A stretch of 64,000 nucleotides of DNA from Microcoleus sp. LEGE 07076 (GCF_015207455.1 NZ_JADEWV010000001.1:1-64000); one strand, 5' to 3'. Positions 45,093 to 55,045 are shown, numbered from the stretch's first letter. Notes: generated by a model not told the origin, from the letters alone. Program-made: numbers and translations.

Positions 45093-45181
45093 CACTCAAA
45101 GACTTAGAAACTGTTACAGTTTATCGTCAGCAAAGTAAACCAATTGTATTGAAAAATGTAGATGTTTTGACTTTTGCATAA
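45089..45181 (+). CDS. Possible 30-residue peptide or gene fragment overlapping the iscA stop
   Basis: ATG at 45089 overlaps the iscA stop by 4 bp (ATGA) and reads MTLKDLETVTVYRQQSKPIV, then LKNVDVLTFA and stop. No homology is recognised. The overlap and clean composition suggest it was once the start of a downstream gene. Low certainty. Confidence 0.3.
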   Translation: MTLKDLETVTVYRQQSKPIVLKNVDVLTFA

Positions 45182-45792
45182 CTGTTTCCCGGTTGGTAAT
45201 TGCCAATTTATGAACTTTTTTCTCAACGGCCGCCGCCAATTGTTAGTGAAGCAAAAACTCAAGCATAATTTGAGATTTTAATACAAGTATTTATTATTAA
45301 AAATCACAGTCGTCCCGCCTTTATTAACACAAATTTATATAGCGGTTCTCAAGCTTGGTGAGGTATAAGCTGTCGCGCAAATAAACATTGCAGATTCAGG
45401 GCCCGAATAATTTTATTTTTTTGTGACATACAGTTTAAATGCCGCAACAGCTTACCATATACCAGACTTCTTGCAAAAATAGTTAGGACCCGCTCCGAAA
45501 GTGCCCATCCCACAAAAATCTTTTTTTATTGTGGGATGGACTTTGAGCATCGTCCCAAAATTTGATTAAAAGGATTTTTGCAATCTTGTCTACTATATAC
45601 CGTATGCCCGGTTTGGCCTATGCCCACGGATGCCAGCGGCACCTCATATGAGATATCGAAAGGCTATATATAGCGGTTCTCACAAAGGTGAGGTATGCTT
45701 TTAGGCCCGATGCTTTTAGGCCCAATTCCCTATTCCCAATTCCCACTCCTAGCACCTCATCTTTGTGAGAAAGGCTATATACATATCCCCCA
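45182..45792. repeat. Gene-free stretch with two MITE-like inverted-repeat elements
   Basis: Element A, 45471-45583: ends TTGCAAAAAT/ATTTTTGCAA with an inner TCCCACAA...TTGTGGGA hairpin; same family as the repeat at 51747-51870. Element B, 45667-45781: 28-bp inverted ends of the TATATAGC..TTCTCACAAAG..TGAGGT type with about 3 mismatches; a half copy lies at 45339-45366. The stretch is convergent between iscA and the UPF0182 gene, so terminators are expected; these hairpins may serve. Confidence 0.75.
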
Positions 45793-48700
45793 TCAATTCA
45801 CAGCCGGGGCTGTTGATTCTACAGGCCGAATAATTGCCGGTTTATTGATAGACTTTTCTTGAAAAAGTGCCTTGAGTGCCAAGTCCAGATTTTCGGCCAT
45901 GACGATGCGGTTTTCATAGGCAACAATAACTCTAACTAAAGTTGGTAAACTATTGCGCTCTGCTTCTAAATAAAGAGGTTCTACGTACAGCAAAGATTGT
46001 TCAATTGGAATGACTAATAAATTTCCTTGAATTGCTTTCGATCCCTGGCGATTCCAGAGAGATATTTGTTCCGAAATAACCGGGTCTTGATTAATTAAAG
46101 CTTCTATTTGTTCCGGCCCGTAAACTAATCGCTGTTTGGGAAACTGGTATAACAGCAATTTTCCGTAATTTTCGTCGTCCGATCGCCCTGCAATCCAAGC
46201 AATTAAATTGTTGCGACTTACTGGTGTAAATGGGAGCAGCAAAATAAACTCTTCGGAAGTTTCCGTCGGCAGTTTCGTAATCAAATAGTAAGGTGCTACC
46301 GCCTGCTGTTCGCTGCCATAAATTTCATTGGGAACTCGCCACAAATCCTCCCGATTGTAAAATACTTGCGGATCTTCCATGTGATAAGTTAGCAAGCGTT
46401 CCGATTGAAAGCTCAACAAATCTATGGGATATCTAATATGTTTGCGGATAGCTGGAGGCATTTTGTCAAGGGGTTTGAAGACTCCGGGAAAGATCCGAAT
46501 CCAACTGTCGATAATCGGGTCTGAGGGATTGGTAACATAGAATTCAACTGATCCGTTGTAAGCGTCAATGACTACTTTTACGGAGTTGCGGATGTAGTTA
46601 AATTCGTTTTTGCCCGGATCGGAATACGGGTAGCGATCGCTCGCTGTATAGGCATCGATAATCCAGTAAAGATAGTTAGGAGGATTATTAGTTTTTGACG
46701 AAGCCTGCTGATTTTTTTTGCCAATGTTATTATTGTTATTTTTTTCTATATCACCTTTATTAAGATTGGCGTTTGCTACTACCAAATACGGGTCTGAATC
46801 GTAGCGCAAAAAAGGAGCGATCGCCCGGACTCTTTTGTTAATGTTGCGGCGGTACAACAATTTAGTTTCGGGCGTAAAATTGCGAGTCAGCGCCATTTGC
46901 CAATTTTTGAGATACCCAGCAAACAGCCAGCGTCGCCACAGAGAACCGATCGCAATTCCGCCTCTACCGCTGTAATTGTTGTAAACATTTTCTTCGCCGC
47001 TGGGATAGTCAAATTCCTTGACTTGTGTGGGTGTCATCACGTCTGTATCTGTGACTGCGCCGTAGTAAATGCGCGGATTGCCGATCGGGATACTCACCCG
47101 AACTCGATCGCTAGTTACATCTAAAGCAGTTTCTCCTGTCTCGGCTGCAACTCCAATATCTTTAACAAAATAATCGGGTAAACCGCCGACACCGACTGTG
47201 TTTACCGGAGAAAGAGTAAAGCCGTAACCGTGAGTGTACACCAGATGTTCGTTCACCCAAGTTTGAGCTTCCGGCGCAACTGCTGTATAGTCTAGTTCCC
47301 GCGCCGCCAGAATTACTTGCTGGCTTTCAGTATCTCCCTTTTTTGCTGTTTTGTTTTTGATCGTGTAGCGATCGATATCCGCATCAGGAAATGTATAATA
47401 AGGTCTGATTTGCTGTAACTGTCGGTTAGTTTGCAGCAGCGGTCGCTTGTCCCACAGCCGGATGTTGCTAACAGTCAGTTGATTTTTTTCTAAATCTTTA
47501 TATGTCAGTTTCCCGGCTGGATCGAAAGTTTTGATTTCGAGTTTTTTGAGGTCAAAAGCTTCTTGAGTAAAGGCAATGCTGCGCTGGATGTACGGCTGTT
47601 CTCGCGCTAATTCGTTGGGCTTGACTATCAGTTGCTGCACAATTTTTGGCAGCAGCCAACCTCCCAAAAAACTCAAACTCAGCCACGTTAAAATAATCTG
47701 TTTTATCAGTTTATTTTTAATTTTGAATTGCCCAACCTGGTACAGCATCAAAAGTGCGATCGCCAGCGCCAAAATACTCAACAATCCGTAGACGGGCAAC
47801 CGCACTGTCACGTCAGTATAATTCGCCCCGTAGGTAACGTCTCCGCGCGAGTACATCAACGCGTAGCGCCCCAGCCAGTACCGGAGTGCGGTGGCTAGCA
47901 TGAAAGCTCCACCTAAGCCGTACAAGTGCCGCTGCTGCGATCGCGAAAACCCCAAGAATATGCCTTTACTCAGGCTATTTCCCGACAGCAAATATGTTAA
48001 AGCGCCAGATACTAAACCGTACAAAAATACAACTGTCAGCCCTAAGTTTAGCAACTCCAAAATTGGGAAAACAAATACATAAAAACTAATATTGTGGTTA
48101 AAAATAGGGTCAGTCGTGTTAAAATCAGCATGGCGGAAATATTGCAAGACTTTTGTCCAGCTACTGACGGCAATTAGCCCGATCGCCAAACTGAGAAAAA
48201 GAGCGATCGCCCGCAGCCAAAAATCCGGCTTAACTGCTACAGCCAAGATTGTCCCCAGCAGCAAGCCCAACTGCCACCACTCAGAAAATAGCTGCACCGC
48301 CCCAGGCTGGATTGACTCAATGCCTAACTGTACGGGTATTGGAGGCAAATTGCCCCCTATACCGAGATAGGTGAGGCTGTTTGCAGCTAACAGCCCGCAG
48401 TGAATTACCGTCAAAGTGGCGATCGCACTCAATCCGAATACCGCCAACAGCAGCCACGAAAAACTAATTGGAGATTTAGCAACAGGTGATTCGTAATTCT
48501 TTCCCGTTTTGTTCCCCATCAGTGAAGCGAATAGCGCCGTCGCCACCGGCGATTTTGTTTCCTGTGCCGGATGTTCCAGGCGGCGAGCTAAAGCCAAATT
48601 TCCGAACAAAAAGGCAGAAGAAACAATAATTGCGATCGTCCCCAGCAACCCTTGAGTTTTCAGCTTTAACAGCAAAACCTGAAGATATCCAACTTCCTCA

Positions 48701-48798
48701 AACCAGAGAATTTCTGCCGCAATGCGGGAGCAAAACTCAAAAAATAACCACAGCCCTACCAGCCCTAAAATTAATTGATAAATTCGCTTAATAGTCAT
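45793..48798 (-). CDS. UPF0182 family membrane protein
   Basis: 1,001 residues. The N-terminal about 370 residues hold roughly seven hydrophobic segments (e.g. IYQLILGLVGLWLFFEFC, LLGTIAIIVSSAFLFGNLAL, FYVFVFPILELLNLGLTVVFLYGL, LLSILALAIALLMLY). The large C-terminal soluble part has typical UPF0182 motifs: NIRLWDKRPLLQTNRQLQQIRPYYTFPDADIDRY, FEYPSGEENVYNNYSGRGG-type and WIIDAYTASDRYPYSDPG. Conserved in cyanobacteria and actinobacteria; function unknown. The start ATG at 48798 is well placed. The GTCATTAGTCATTAG heptamer tract upstream (48805-48960) separates it from hemA. Confidence 0.95.
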   Translation of the reverse strand: MTIKRIYQLILGLVGLWLFFEFCSRIAAEILWFEEVGYLQVLLLKLKTQGLLGTIAIIVSSAFLFGNLALARRLEHPAQETKSPVATALFASLMGNKTGKNYESPVAKSPISFSWLLLAVFGLSAIATLTVIHCGLLAANSLTYLGIGGNLPPIPVQLGIESIQPGAVQLFSEWWQLGLLLGTILAVAVKPDFWLRAIALFLSLAIGLIAVSSWTKVLQYFRHADFNTTDPIFNHNISFYVFVFPILELLNLGLTVVFLYGLVSGALTYLLSGNSLSKGIFLGFSRSQQRHLYGLGGAFMLATALRYWLGRYALMYSRGDVTYGANYTDVTVRLPVYGLLSILALAIALLMLYQVGQFKIKNKLIKQIILTWLSLSFLGGWLLPKIVQQLIVKPNELAREQPYIQRSIAFTQEAFDLKKLEIKTFDPAGKLTYKDLEKNQLTVSNIRLWDKRPLLQTNRQLQQIRPYYTFPDADIDRYTIKNKTAKKGDTESQQVILAARELDYTAVAPEAQTWVNEHLVYTHGYGFTLSPVNTVGVGGLPDYFVKDIGVAAETGETALDVTSDRVRVSIPIGNPRIYYGAVTDTDVMTPTQVKEFDYPSGEENVYNNYSGRGGIAIGSLWRRWLFAGYLKNWQMALTRNFTPETKLLYRRNINKRVRAIAPFLRYDSDPYLVVANANLNKGDIEKNNNNNIGKKNQQASSKTNNPPNYLYWIIDAYTASDRYPYSDPGKNEFNYIRNSVKVVIDAYNGSVEFYVTNPSDPIIDSWIRIFPGVFKPLDKMPPAIRKHIRYPIDLLSFQSERLLTYHMEDPQVFYNREDLWRVPNEIYGSEQQAVAPYYLITKLPTETSEEFILLLPFTPVSRNNLIAWIAGRSDDENYGKLLLYQFPKQRLVYGPEQIEALINQDPVISEQISLWNRQGSKAIQGNLLVIPIEQSLLYVEPLYLEAERNSLPTLVRVIVAYENRIVMAENLDLALKALFQEKSINKPAIIRPVESTAPAVN

Positions 48799-48800
48799 TA

Positions 48801-48971
48801 GTCATTAGTTTATAAGAGTCATTAGTCATTAGTTTATAAGAGTCATTAGTCAGCAGTCATTAGTCATTAGTTGGGAATCATTAATAATCTTCAACAATAA
48901 CAAGCGACCAATGACTAATAAAGTTCGCCAGTGGGGACAGCAAAACATGACGTTGGACTAATGACTAATGA
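48801..48971. repeat. TCATTAG heptamer tract with inverted CTAATGA partners
   Basis: GTCATTAGTCATTAGTT units (48801-48870) face CTAATGACTAATGACC-type units (48913-48971) across a short centre, giving an inverted-repeat heptamer element between UPF0182 and hemA. Similar elements occur at 44348-44750 and 54418-54872. Confidence 0.75.
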
Positions 48972-48975
48972 CCAA

Positions 48976-50268
48976 CTAGCTGTACTGCTGATTGACATCC
49001 ACATCCAAATTAAACAGCGTTTGCAAAGTCTGCATCGCTTGCCTGCGCGCCTCAATATCCTGCTGAGCGCGCAACTGTACCATCGGATCGTGCAAAATCT
49101 TATTCACAATCCCCCTGGTTAAAGATTCAATCACATCTTGATGTTTCTCTGAAAACTCAGAGCCCAGACGCGACAAAGCTTTTTCTAACTCTTGTTCCCG
49201 AATCAATTCTATCTTATCCCGCAAACAGCTAATAGTAGGAACAGTTTCCAGACTTCGCCACCAGACATCAAAAGCCCCCACTTCCTGTTCCAGCAGGCCC
49301 TGAGCTTCCATTGCCATTTTGCGGCGGCTTTCGTGATTTTGAGCTACCACGGCCTTCAAGTCGTCTACATTAAACGACTTCACATTAGCGAGTTCCTTCG
49401 CATCCGAATCAACGTTGCGCGGTACAGAAATGTCCACCAACATCAAAGGGCGGCTCAAGTCTAAAACAGCTTCTAACTTAGCTTTATTTAACAGCGGATC
49501 TGTAGCAGCCGTACAGGTAAAAACCAAATCAGAATCTGCAATTACCTGCATCATTTCCGAGAGCAGATACAGGTGCAATTGTGCCTCTTTAAACTGGTCT
49601 GCTAGCTCCTGACCCCCCCGCACAGAGCGGTTGACGATCGCAATATGGCTAGCGCCTTTCGAGAGCAAATGCTGCACCAAAAGCCGCGACATTTTACCGG
49701 CACCGATAATCGCAATGCGGCTGCTTGCTAAATGCTGACCTTTCAATTGAGCCAATTCTGCCGCCGCCGAACTGATCGAAACCGCACCCGTACCGATGCT
49801 AGTTTCGGTGCGAACTCGCTTCCCTGCTGTGAGAGCTTGCTTGAACAAACGCTCTAAAATTCTGCCGACACCTTTGTACTGCTGGGCTAGTTTGTGAGTT
49901 TGTTTCACCTGAGCCAAAATTTGTCCTTCTCCGAGCACCAAACTATCGAGGCCCGAAGCAACTCGCATCAAGTGCATCACCGCATCTTCGTGCAGCAAAA
50001 TAAACAGGTGAGGGCGCAAAGACTGCACATAAACTTTACTGCATTCGGAAAGGAACTGAATCACCTCTCGCACACCAGGTTCCGACTCGCTGGTAACAAT
50101 ATAAATTTCTAAGCGGTTGCAAGTGCTGAGGATGGCAACTTCAAGAATGTGGGGGTAGCCGCGCAATTGGGCGATCGCCGCTTCAATCTTCGGTTCTGGA
50201 ATGCTCAGCTTTTCGCGAACTTCAACCGGCGCTGTTTTGTGGCTGAGACCTACGACTGCAATATTCAT
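48976..50268 (-). CDS. hemA: Glutamyl-tRNA reductase
   Basis: 430 residues, standard length. It reduces glutamyl-tRNA to glutamate-1-semialdehyde with NADPH, the first committed step of haem and chlorophyll synthesis. [21 protein letters not shown], the catalytic Cys in [31 protein letters not shown], and the NADPH-binding [17 protein letters not shown] are all present; the C-terminal dimerisation helix ends the protein. It lies on the same strand as glpX upstream, 148 bp apart, with a GTCAACA-type heptamer repeat between. Confidence 0.97.
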   Translation of the reverse strand: MNIAVVGLSHKTAPVEVREKLSIPEPKIEAAIAQLRGYPHILEVAILSTCNRLEIYIVTSESEPGVREVIQFLSECSKVYVQSLRPHLFILLHEDAVMHLMRVASGLDSLVLGEGQILAQVKQTHKLAQQYKGVGRILERLFKQALTAGKRVRTETSIGTGAVSISSAAAELAQLKGQHLASSRIAIIGAGKMSRLLVQHLLSKGASHIAIVNRSVRGGQELADQFKEAQLHLYLLSEMMQVIADSDLVFTCTAATDPLLNKAKLEAVLDLSRPLMLVDISVPRNVDSDAKELANVKSFNVDDLKAVVAQNHESRRKMAMEAQGLLEQEVGAFDVWWRSLETVPTISCLRDKIELIREQELEKALSRLGSEFSEKHQDVIESLTRGIVNKILHDPMVQLRAQQDIEARRQAMQTLQTLFNLDVDVNQQYS

Positions 50269-50339
50269 ATCTGTGATTTGTCACTATTTATTTCTTACTT
50301 GTTAACAGTCACCTGTTATTAGTTCTTAGTTTATCGCTA

Positions 50340-50400
50340 ATTACCAATCACGGGTGACTGTTAACAGTCAACAGTCAACAGTCAACACTCATCAACAGCT
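50340..50400. repeat. GTCAACA/GTTAACA heptamer tandem repeat
   Basis: Tandem seven-base units (cagtcaacagtcaacagtcaac) between hemA and glpX, of the short tandemly repeated repetitive (STRR) type known from filamentous cyanobacteria. Confidence 0.75.
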
Positions 50401-50416
50401 AACCGCTAACTAATGA

Positions 50417-51454
50417 CTAATTCAATTGCAGAGATTTCGGCTGGTCAAACATATGGATTGTATCCACAAACCGAGCCGTCTTCGACTGAGAAGAAATTAC
50501 CAAACTTTCAGTACGAGCGCCGCCGCCAAAAAACCGAACTCCATCCATCAGCGTTCCGGGAGTAATTCCGCAAGCTGCAAACAGCACAGTTTCGCCAGAT
50601 GCCAACTCTTCAGCATTATAAATCTTGTCTGGATCTGTGATGCCCATTTCTTTAAGACGGGCGAGATTGCTCTCTTTGCTTTCACCGATCAAACCAGTTT
50701 TGACAACAGCCGGATCGTAAATTAACTGACCTTGGAAGTGACCGCCCAAACAGCGCATTGCCGCTGCCGAAATCACACCTTCTGGTGCAGCGCCAATACC
50801 CATAAGTGCGTGGATGTTGGAACCAGAAAACGCGCAAGAAATTGCTGCCGAAACGTCGCCGTCGCTGATCAGCCGAACTCTTGCACCCGCTTCCCTAATT
50901 TCCTTAATTAAACCTTTGTGCCGATCGCGATCCATCACCACCACCACCAAATCTTCAATACTGCGACCTAGGCAATCTGAGATGATTTTGAGGTTTTGGG
51001 TTGGCGTCTTGCGAATATCTACATGATTTTTAGCAGCCGCAGGAGCCGCCAATTTGTTCATGTAGAAATCCGGAGCCGCAAACAAACCGCCTTTTTCCGA
51101 GATTGCCAAAACTGCCATCGAACCGTTTTGACCGTAAGCAACTAAGTTAGTACCTTCGCAGGGGTCAACAGCGATGTCAATTTCGATCAATTCATCTAGA
51201 TTGCAGACATCTTTGGCATCTTCGCGAGTACAAATACCTACTTGTTCCCCGATGTAAAGCATGGGTGCGTCATCGCGTTCGCCTTCGCCGATCACGATGC
51301 GGCCGCGCATATGAATTTTGTTCATACGCTCGCGCATGGCTTCTACGGCTACGCGATCGGCTTCATCTTTTTCGCCTTTGCCCATCAAGCGAGCGGAGGC
51401 GATGGCTGCCTGCTCGACTACTTCGATAATCTCTAAACCGATTACATTGTCCAC
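50417..51454 (-). CDS. glpX: Class II fructose-1,6-/sedoheptulose-1,7-bisphosphatase
   Basis: 345 residues, usual length. It hydrolyses fructose-1,6- and sedoheptulose-1,7-bisphosphate in the Calvin cycle and gluconeogenesis. [43 protein letters not shown] (metal-binding Glu/Asp), [16 protein letters not shown] and [39 protein letters not shown] are the conserved stretches. It is the main Calvin-cycle phosphatase in cyanobacteria. The leader has the GCTCTAGAGC palindrome at 51490-51499, shared with glsF. Confidence 0.97.
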   Translation of the reverse strand: MDNVIGLEIIEVVEQAAIASARLMGKGEKDEADRVAVEAMRERMNKIHMRGRIVIGEGERDDAPMLYIGEQVGICTREDAKDVCNLDELIEIDIAVDPCEGTNLVAYGQNGSMAVLAISEKGGLFAAPDFYMNKLAAPAAAKNHVDIRKTPTQNLKIISDCLGRSIEDLVVVVMDRDRHKGLIKEIREAGARVRLISDGDVSAAISCAFSGSNIHALMGIGAAPEGVISAAAMRCLGGHFQGQLIYDPAVVKTGLIGESKESNLARLKEMGITDPDKIYNAEELASGETVLFAACGITPGTLMDGVRFFGGGARTESLVISSQSKTARFVDTIHMFDQPKSLQLN

Positions 51455-51489
51455 GAACTATATCCTCCCAAATGCTGATGCTTGCCTGT

Positions 51490-51499
51490 GCTCTAGAGC
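51490..51499 (-). promoter_or_regulatory. GCTCTAGAGC palindrome in the glpX leader
   Basis: Part of the perfect 14-bp palindrome GTGCTCTAGAGCAC. It lies 35 nt before the glpX ATG (51454), one base off the spacing seen for glsF. Both genes serve photosynthetic metabolism driven by ferredoxin/thioredoxin. Regulatory role is inferred. Confidence 0.35.
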
Positions 51500-52233
51500 A
51501 CTCCCAGCCATCAAGTTTATCAGAGGCGGGGATCTCGCGAGCGCAAGCAGTTGCTTTGTTTGTGTTAACTTTTGCTTCTTTCTGGCGCGTCGGGCCGGAG
51601 GGGGTGTGGGGTGCGGTATGTGGGGGAGATGTGATGTTCCCGCACCCCACTGTATTTTTACTGTATAGAACTCTTGCAAAAATACAGTGCACCTCACGCC
51701 AACCCTCCCCGCGAGTTCGGGGAGGGGACAAGATTATTAGACGTAATTGCAAAAATAGTTAGGACGATGCTCGGAGCAACGTCCCACAAGAGTTATTTTT
51801 CTTGTGGGACGTTGCTCCGAGCATCGTCCGCTCAATTGATGAAAAGGACTGAGGCAAGAGGTCTCTTCTTGTTTCTCCCCGCGTCCGGGGGGACTTGCGG
51901 GGGGTGAATTTGACTTTTGCAAGAGGTCTTATTTTTGTATACGCAGTGCCGAGAAATCAGCGCGTCCTTAGTTGAAACTGCTGATTTTATAGCAACCGCC
52001 ACAACGCGAGCGGGCATTTTCGAGTGTTCAAATCATGGCTATTATTGCCTCTTCCTCAAGCCGAACTGCCTCCTGCTATAGTTAGGGGTTTTCCACAGGC
52101 AAGCCCCGGGTTCGATCGGGTTTTGTATGTCTTGGCCCGCGAATTCGATCGCCCGCTGCGGAGCCGCTACGGCAATACTGCTGCAATACTAAATTGTACA
52201 GATACCACCGAGCCTCCCCAAGACTCCCGAACC
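51500..52233. other. Divergent region between glpX and ppk with a long hairpin repeat
   Basis: It holds both promoters. A perfect 29-bp inverted repeat (51762-51790 / 51801-51829, 10-nt loop) lies within a repeat family that also occurs at 45471-45583. CCCTCCCCGCGAGTTCGGGGAGGG at about 51706-51729 is another hairpin. The open frame from a GTG at 52024 merges into ppk but lacks family similarity before 52234. Confidence 0.6.
51747..51870. repeat. TTGCAAAAATAGTTAGGAC repeat with a 29-bp perfect stem
   Basis: It starts ttgcaaaaatagttaggac as at 45471. The stem arms 51762-51790 and 51801-51829 are exact reverse complements and the 10-nt loop is T-rich. It would form an exceptionally stable RNA or cruciform. 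Non-coding. Confidence 0.9.
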
Positions 52234-54417
52234 ATGTCCAAGCCAAAAAAGACCCCCGCCAAAAACCAGCCCCAAATCAACCTCAGCGACCCCGAATACT
52301 ACTTCAACCGAGAACAAAGCTGGCTGGAGTTCAACAACCGCGTGCTCCACGAAGCCCTCGACCCCCGCACGCCGCTCCTAGAAAGACTCAAATTCCTGGC
52401 TATTTTTAGCTCAAACCTAGACGAATACTTTATGGTGCGAGTAGCGGCGCTCAAACAGCAAGTAGAAGCAAAAGTCAGCAAATTGACCTCCGACGGCAAG
52501 AGGCCCCAAGAACAGCTAGATGCAATCAACAAGCGACTTTTGCCGATGGTGACTCAGCAACACGCCTATTTTGACCAAACCCTGCGGCCGAAATTAGCAG
52601 CAAACGGCATCCACATTTTCGACTACATCGACCTCAATCAAGAACAGCGGAATTACTTGCACCGCTACTTCAAAGAACAAGTATTTCCCGTACTCACACC
52701 CCTAGCCGTTGACCCCAGCCATCCGTTCCCGTTCCTTTCCAACCTCAGCCTCAATCTAGCAGTAGTTGTCAGAGACCCCAACACCCGAGAGGAATTGTTT
52801 GCCCGCGTCAAAGTACCGCAGGTGCTGCCCCGATTTTTGCCACTACCGGAGGATTTGCAGTGGCAGCAAAAAGGCAAGTCTTCTGTGTGGACGGGAGTAC
52901 CTCTGGAACAGGTAATCGCTCACAATTTAGAGGCTTTGTTTCCGGGGATGGACATTCAGGAATATCACCCGTTCCGCATTACTCGCAATGCGGATTTGAC
53001 CGTGGAGGAAGATGAGGCGGAGGATTTGTTGCTAGCTATAGAACAGGAACTCCGCAAGCGCCGGTTTACAGGTTCTGCGGTGCGCCTGGAAATTCAAGCG
53101 GTTATGCCGCCTGCTGTGCGAGATATGCTCAGAGATGAGTTGGATCTCGGCGAGCAGGATGTTTACGTGGTAGAGGGGCTGCTAGGCCTCAAGGATTTGA
53201 TGTCTTTGGTCGGGCTGCCAGTGCCGGAACTGAAAGACACCCCCTGGACTCCGGTGGTGCCGCCACGCTTGCGGAACTCGCAATCGTCAATAGTTTTAGG
53301 CAAATCGATGTTGGATATCGAGGATGGTGAGGATATTTTCACGACGATCCGCCAGGGAGATGTGATGCTGCACCATCCTTATCATTCGTTTACCGCGACG
53401 GTGCAGCGGTTTATTACTGAGGCGGCGCGCGATCGCTCCGTGTTAGCGATTAAGATGACTTTGTACCGCACTTCTGGAGATTCGCCGATCGTCAGTTCTT
53501 TGATTGAAGCAGCGGAAAACGGCAAGCAAGTAGCCGTTTTAGTAGAGCTCAAAGCCCGGTTCGACGAAGAAAATAACATTAATTGGGCTCGCAAGTTAGA
53601 ACAAGCTGGAGTCCACGTTGTTTACGGTTTGGTCGGACTCAAAACCCACACAAAAATTGTGATGGTAGTGCGCCGCGAGGACGGATTTATTCGTCGCTAC
53701 GTCCACATCGGCACGGGAAATTATAACCCGAAAACGGCTGGACTGTATACGGATGTGGGTTTGTTGAGTTGTCGCGAAGATTTGGGTGCGGATTTGACGG
53801 ACTTGTTTAATTATTTAACCGGTTATTCGCGACAGGTATCTTATCGAAAATTGTTGGTTGCGCCGGTCAATATGCGCGATCGATTTTTAGCTTTAATCCG
53901 TCGCGAGGTAGAATTCTGCCGCTTGAATGCCGAAAATGGCACGGATAGCTGCGGCCGGATTGTCGCTAAAATGAATGCTTTAGTTGACCCTCAAATTATT
54001 GTTGCTTTGTACGAAGCTTCGCAAGCGGGAGTGAAAATTGATTTGATTGTGCGGGGGATTTGCTGTTTGCGTCCTGGCGTTGAAGGTGTCAGCGAAAATA
54101 TCCGAGTTATCAGTATTATCGGCCGTTTTTTAGAGCACTCGCGGATATTTTATTTTTTCAACGGTGGCGACGAAGAGGTGTATATTGGTTCTGCTGACTG
54201 GATGCAGCGCAATCTCACAAGACGGGTTGAGGCGATCGTCCAAGTGGAAGATCCGACTATAGTGATGGAGTTACAAGAAATTTTGGGCGTGATGCTGGCG
54301 GACAACCGCCAAGCTTGGGATTTGCAATCTGGAGGACACTATTCTCAGCGGCGGCCGCCTGCGAATAACCCGGAGGTGAGTTCCCAACAAATTTTGATGG
54401 ATATGGCTTTGAGTTAG
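52234..54417 (+). CDS. ppk1: Polyphosphate kinase 1
   Basis: 727 residues from the ATG at 52234 (MSKPKKTPAKNQ). A GTG 210 bp upstream is in frame but adds sequence unlike the family. It polymerises the gamma-phosphate of ATP into polyphosphate, reversibly. YYFNREQSWLEFNNRVLHEA, LAIFSSNLDEYFMVRVAALK, RFDEENNINWARKLEQAGVHVVYGLVGLKTHTKIVMVVRRE (active-site His), HIGTGNYNPKTAGLYTDVGLLSC and DWMQRNLTRRVEA are the PPK1 signatures. Probably monocistronic. Followed by heptamer repeats rather than a clear terminator. Confidence 0.95.
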   Translation: MSKPKKTPAKNQPQINLSDPEYYFNREQSWLEFNNRVLHEALDPRTPLLERLKFLAIFSSNLDEYFMVRVAALKQQVEAKVSKLTSDGKRPQEQLDAINKRLLPMVTQQHAYFDQTLRPKLAANGIHIFDYIDLNQEQRNYLHRYFKEQVFPVLTPLAVDPSHPFPFLSNLSLNLAVVVRDPNTREELFARVKVPQVLPRFLPLPEDLQWQQKGKSSVWTGVPLEQVIAHNLEALFPGMDIQEYHPFRITRNADLTVEEDEAEDLLLAIEQELRKRRFTGSAVRLEIQAVMPPAVRDMLRDELDLGEQDVYVVEGLLGLKDLMSLVGLPVPELKDTPWTPVVPPRLRNSQSSIVLGKSMLDIEDGEDIFTTIRQGDVMLHHPYHSFTATVQRFITEAARDRSVLAIKMTLYRTSGDSPIVSSLIEAAENGKQVAVLVELKARFDEENNINWARKLEQAGVHVVYGLVGLKTHTKIVMVVRREDGFIRRYVHIGTGNYNPKTAGLYTDVGLLSCREDLGADLTDLFNYLTGYSRQVSYRKLLVAPVNMRDRFLALIRREVEFCRLNAENGTDSCGRIVAKMNALVDPQIIVALYEASQAGVKIDLIVRGICCLRPGVEGVSENIRVISIIGRFLEHSRIFYFFNGGDEEVYIGSADWMQRNLTRRVEAIVQVEDPTIVMELQEILGVMLADNRQAWDLQSGGHYSQRRPPANNPEVSSQQILMDMALS

Positions 54418-54872
54418 TTGTTAGTTGTTAGTTGTTAGTTGTTAGTTGTTGGTTGTTAGTTGTTAGTTGTTAGTTGTTAGTCAGTAGGGGCGGTGGATGG
54501 TGCGTGCGGGCCCTCAAGCGTCATTAGTCATTAGTCATCAGTCATTGGTCATTGGTCATTGGTCATTAGTCATTGGTCATTGGTCATTAGTCATTAGTTA
54601 AGCTGTCGCGCATCTAATTTTCACAGTTGTGTTTATTTAAACTTGTGTGGGTGGGCATCTGATACTTAGTGCCCACTTAACAACCCGCTTTCCCACAATC
54701 CGCTAGGGGTTGAAACCCCTGGCGGGTTCCGGGTTAAATAAGCTTGTTGATACCGACGCATCCTGTCAGCCCCAACGATACAAATTAAATGCAAAACAGA
54801 TTACGATCTAATGACTAATGACTAATGACTAATGACTGATGACTAATGACTAATGACCAATGACTAATGACG
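54418..54872. repeat. Large heptamer inverted-repeat element downstream of ppk
   Basis: GTTAGTT units (54418-54480) and TCATTAG units (about 54521-54598) face CTAATGA units (54809-54871) around a centre of about 210 bp that contains AGGGGTTGAAACCCCT and gcgggttccggg. Seven-base STRR units arranged as inverted arms. No gene inside. Confidence 0.85.
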
Positions 54873-54874
54873 AC

Positions 54875-55045
54875 TTAACTGTTAAAAGTACGCTTAAATT
54901 CTTCTAACAAATCGTCAATTTCCTCGATCGCCTGACTGACATCGATTCTCAGAGCTCCCAAGTCCGAGCGGTCCAACAGCAGCAGGAGAGATTCCCGCTT
55001 GATCTCGATCTCTGCTACGCGTTCTTTGATTGTCTGTGCATCCAT
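54875..55045 (-). CDS. Small conserved-looking protein, function unknown
   Basis: 56 residues from the ATG at 55045 to the stop at 54875: MDAQTIKERVAEIEIKRESL, then LLLLDRSDLGALRIDVSQAI and EEIDDLLEEFKRTFNS. Almost entirely helical with heptad leucines, suggesting a small coiled-coil dimer. A clean frame with a plausible start; too short for most automated calls. It lies after the heptamer element and convergent with ppk. Not recognised beyond a likely cyanobacterial orphan family. Confidence 0.6.
   Translation of the reverse strand: MDAQTIKERVAEIEIKRESLLLLLDRSDLGALRIDVSQAIEEIDDLLEEFKRTFNS

Noticed and set aside
52024-52233. 70-residue extension of ppk from GTG 52024
   Set aside because: Pro/Arg-rich sequence unlike PPK1; the family start matches the ATG at 52234.
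44348-54872. Heptamer tracts as CRISPR repeats
   Set aside because: Units are 7 bp with no spacers; they fit the STRR class of cyanobacterial repeats.
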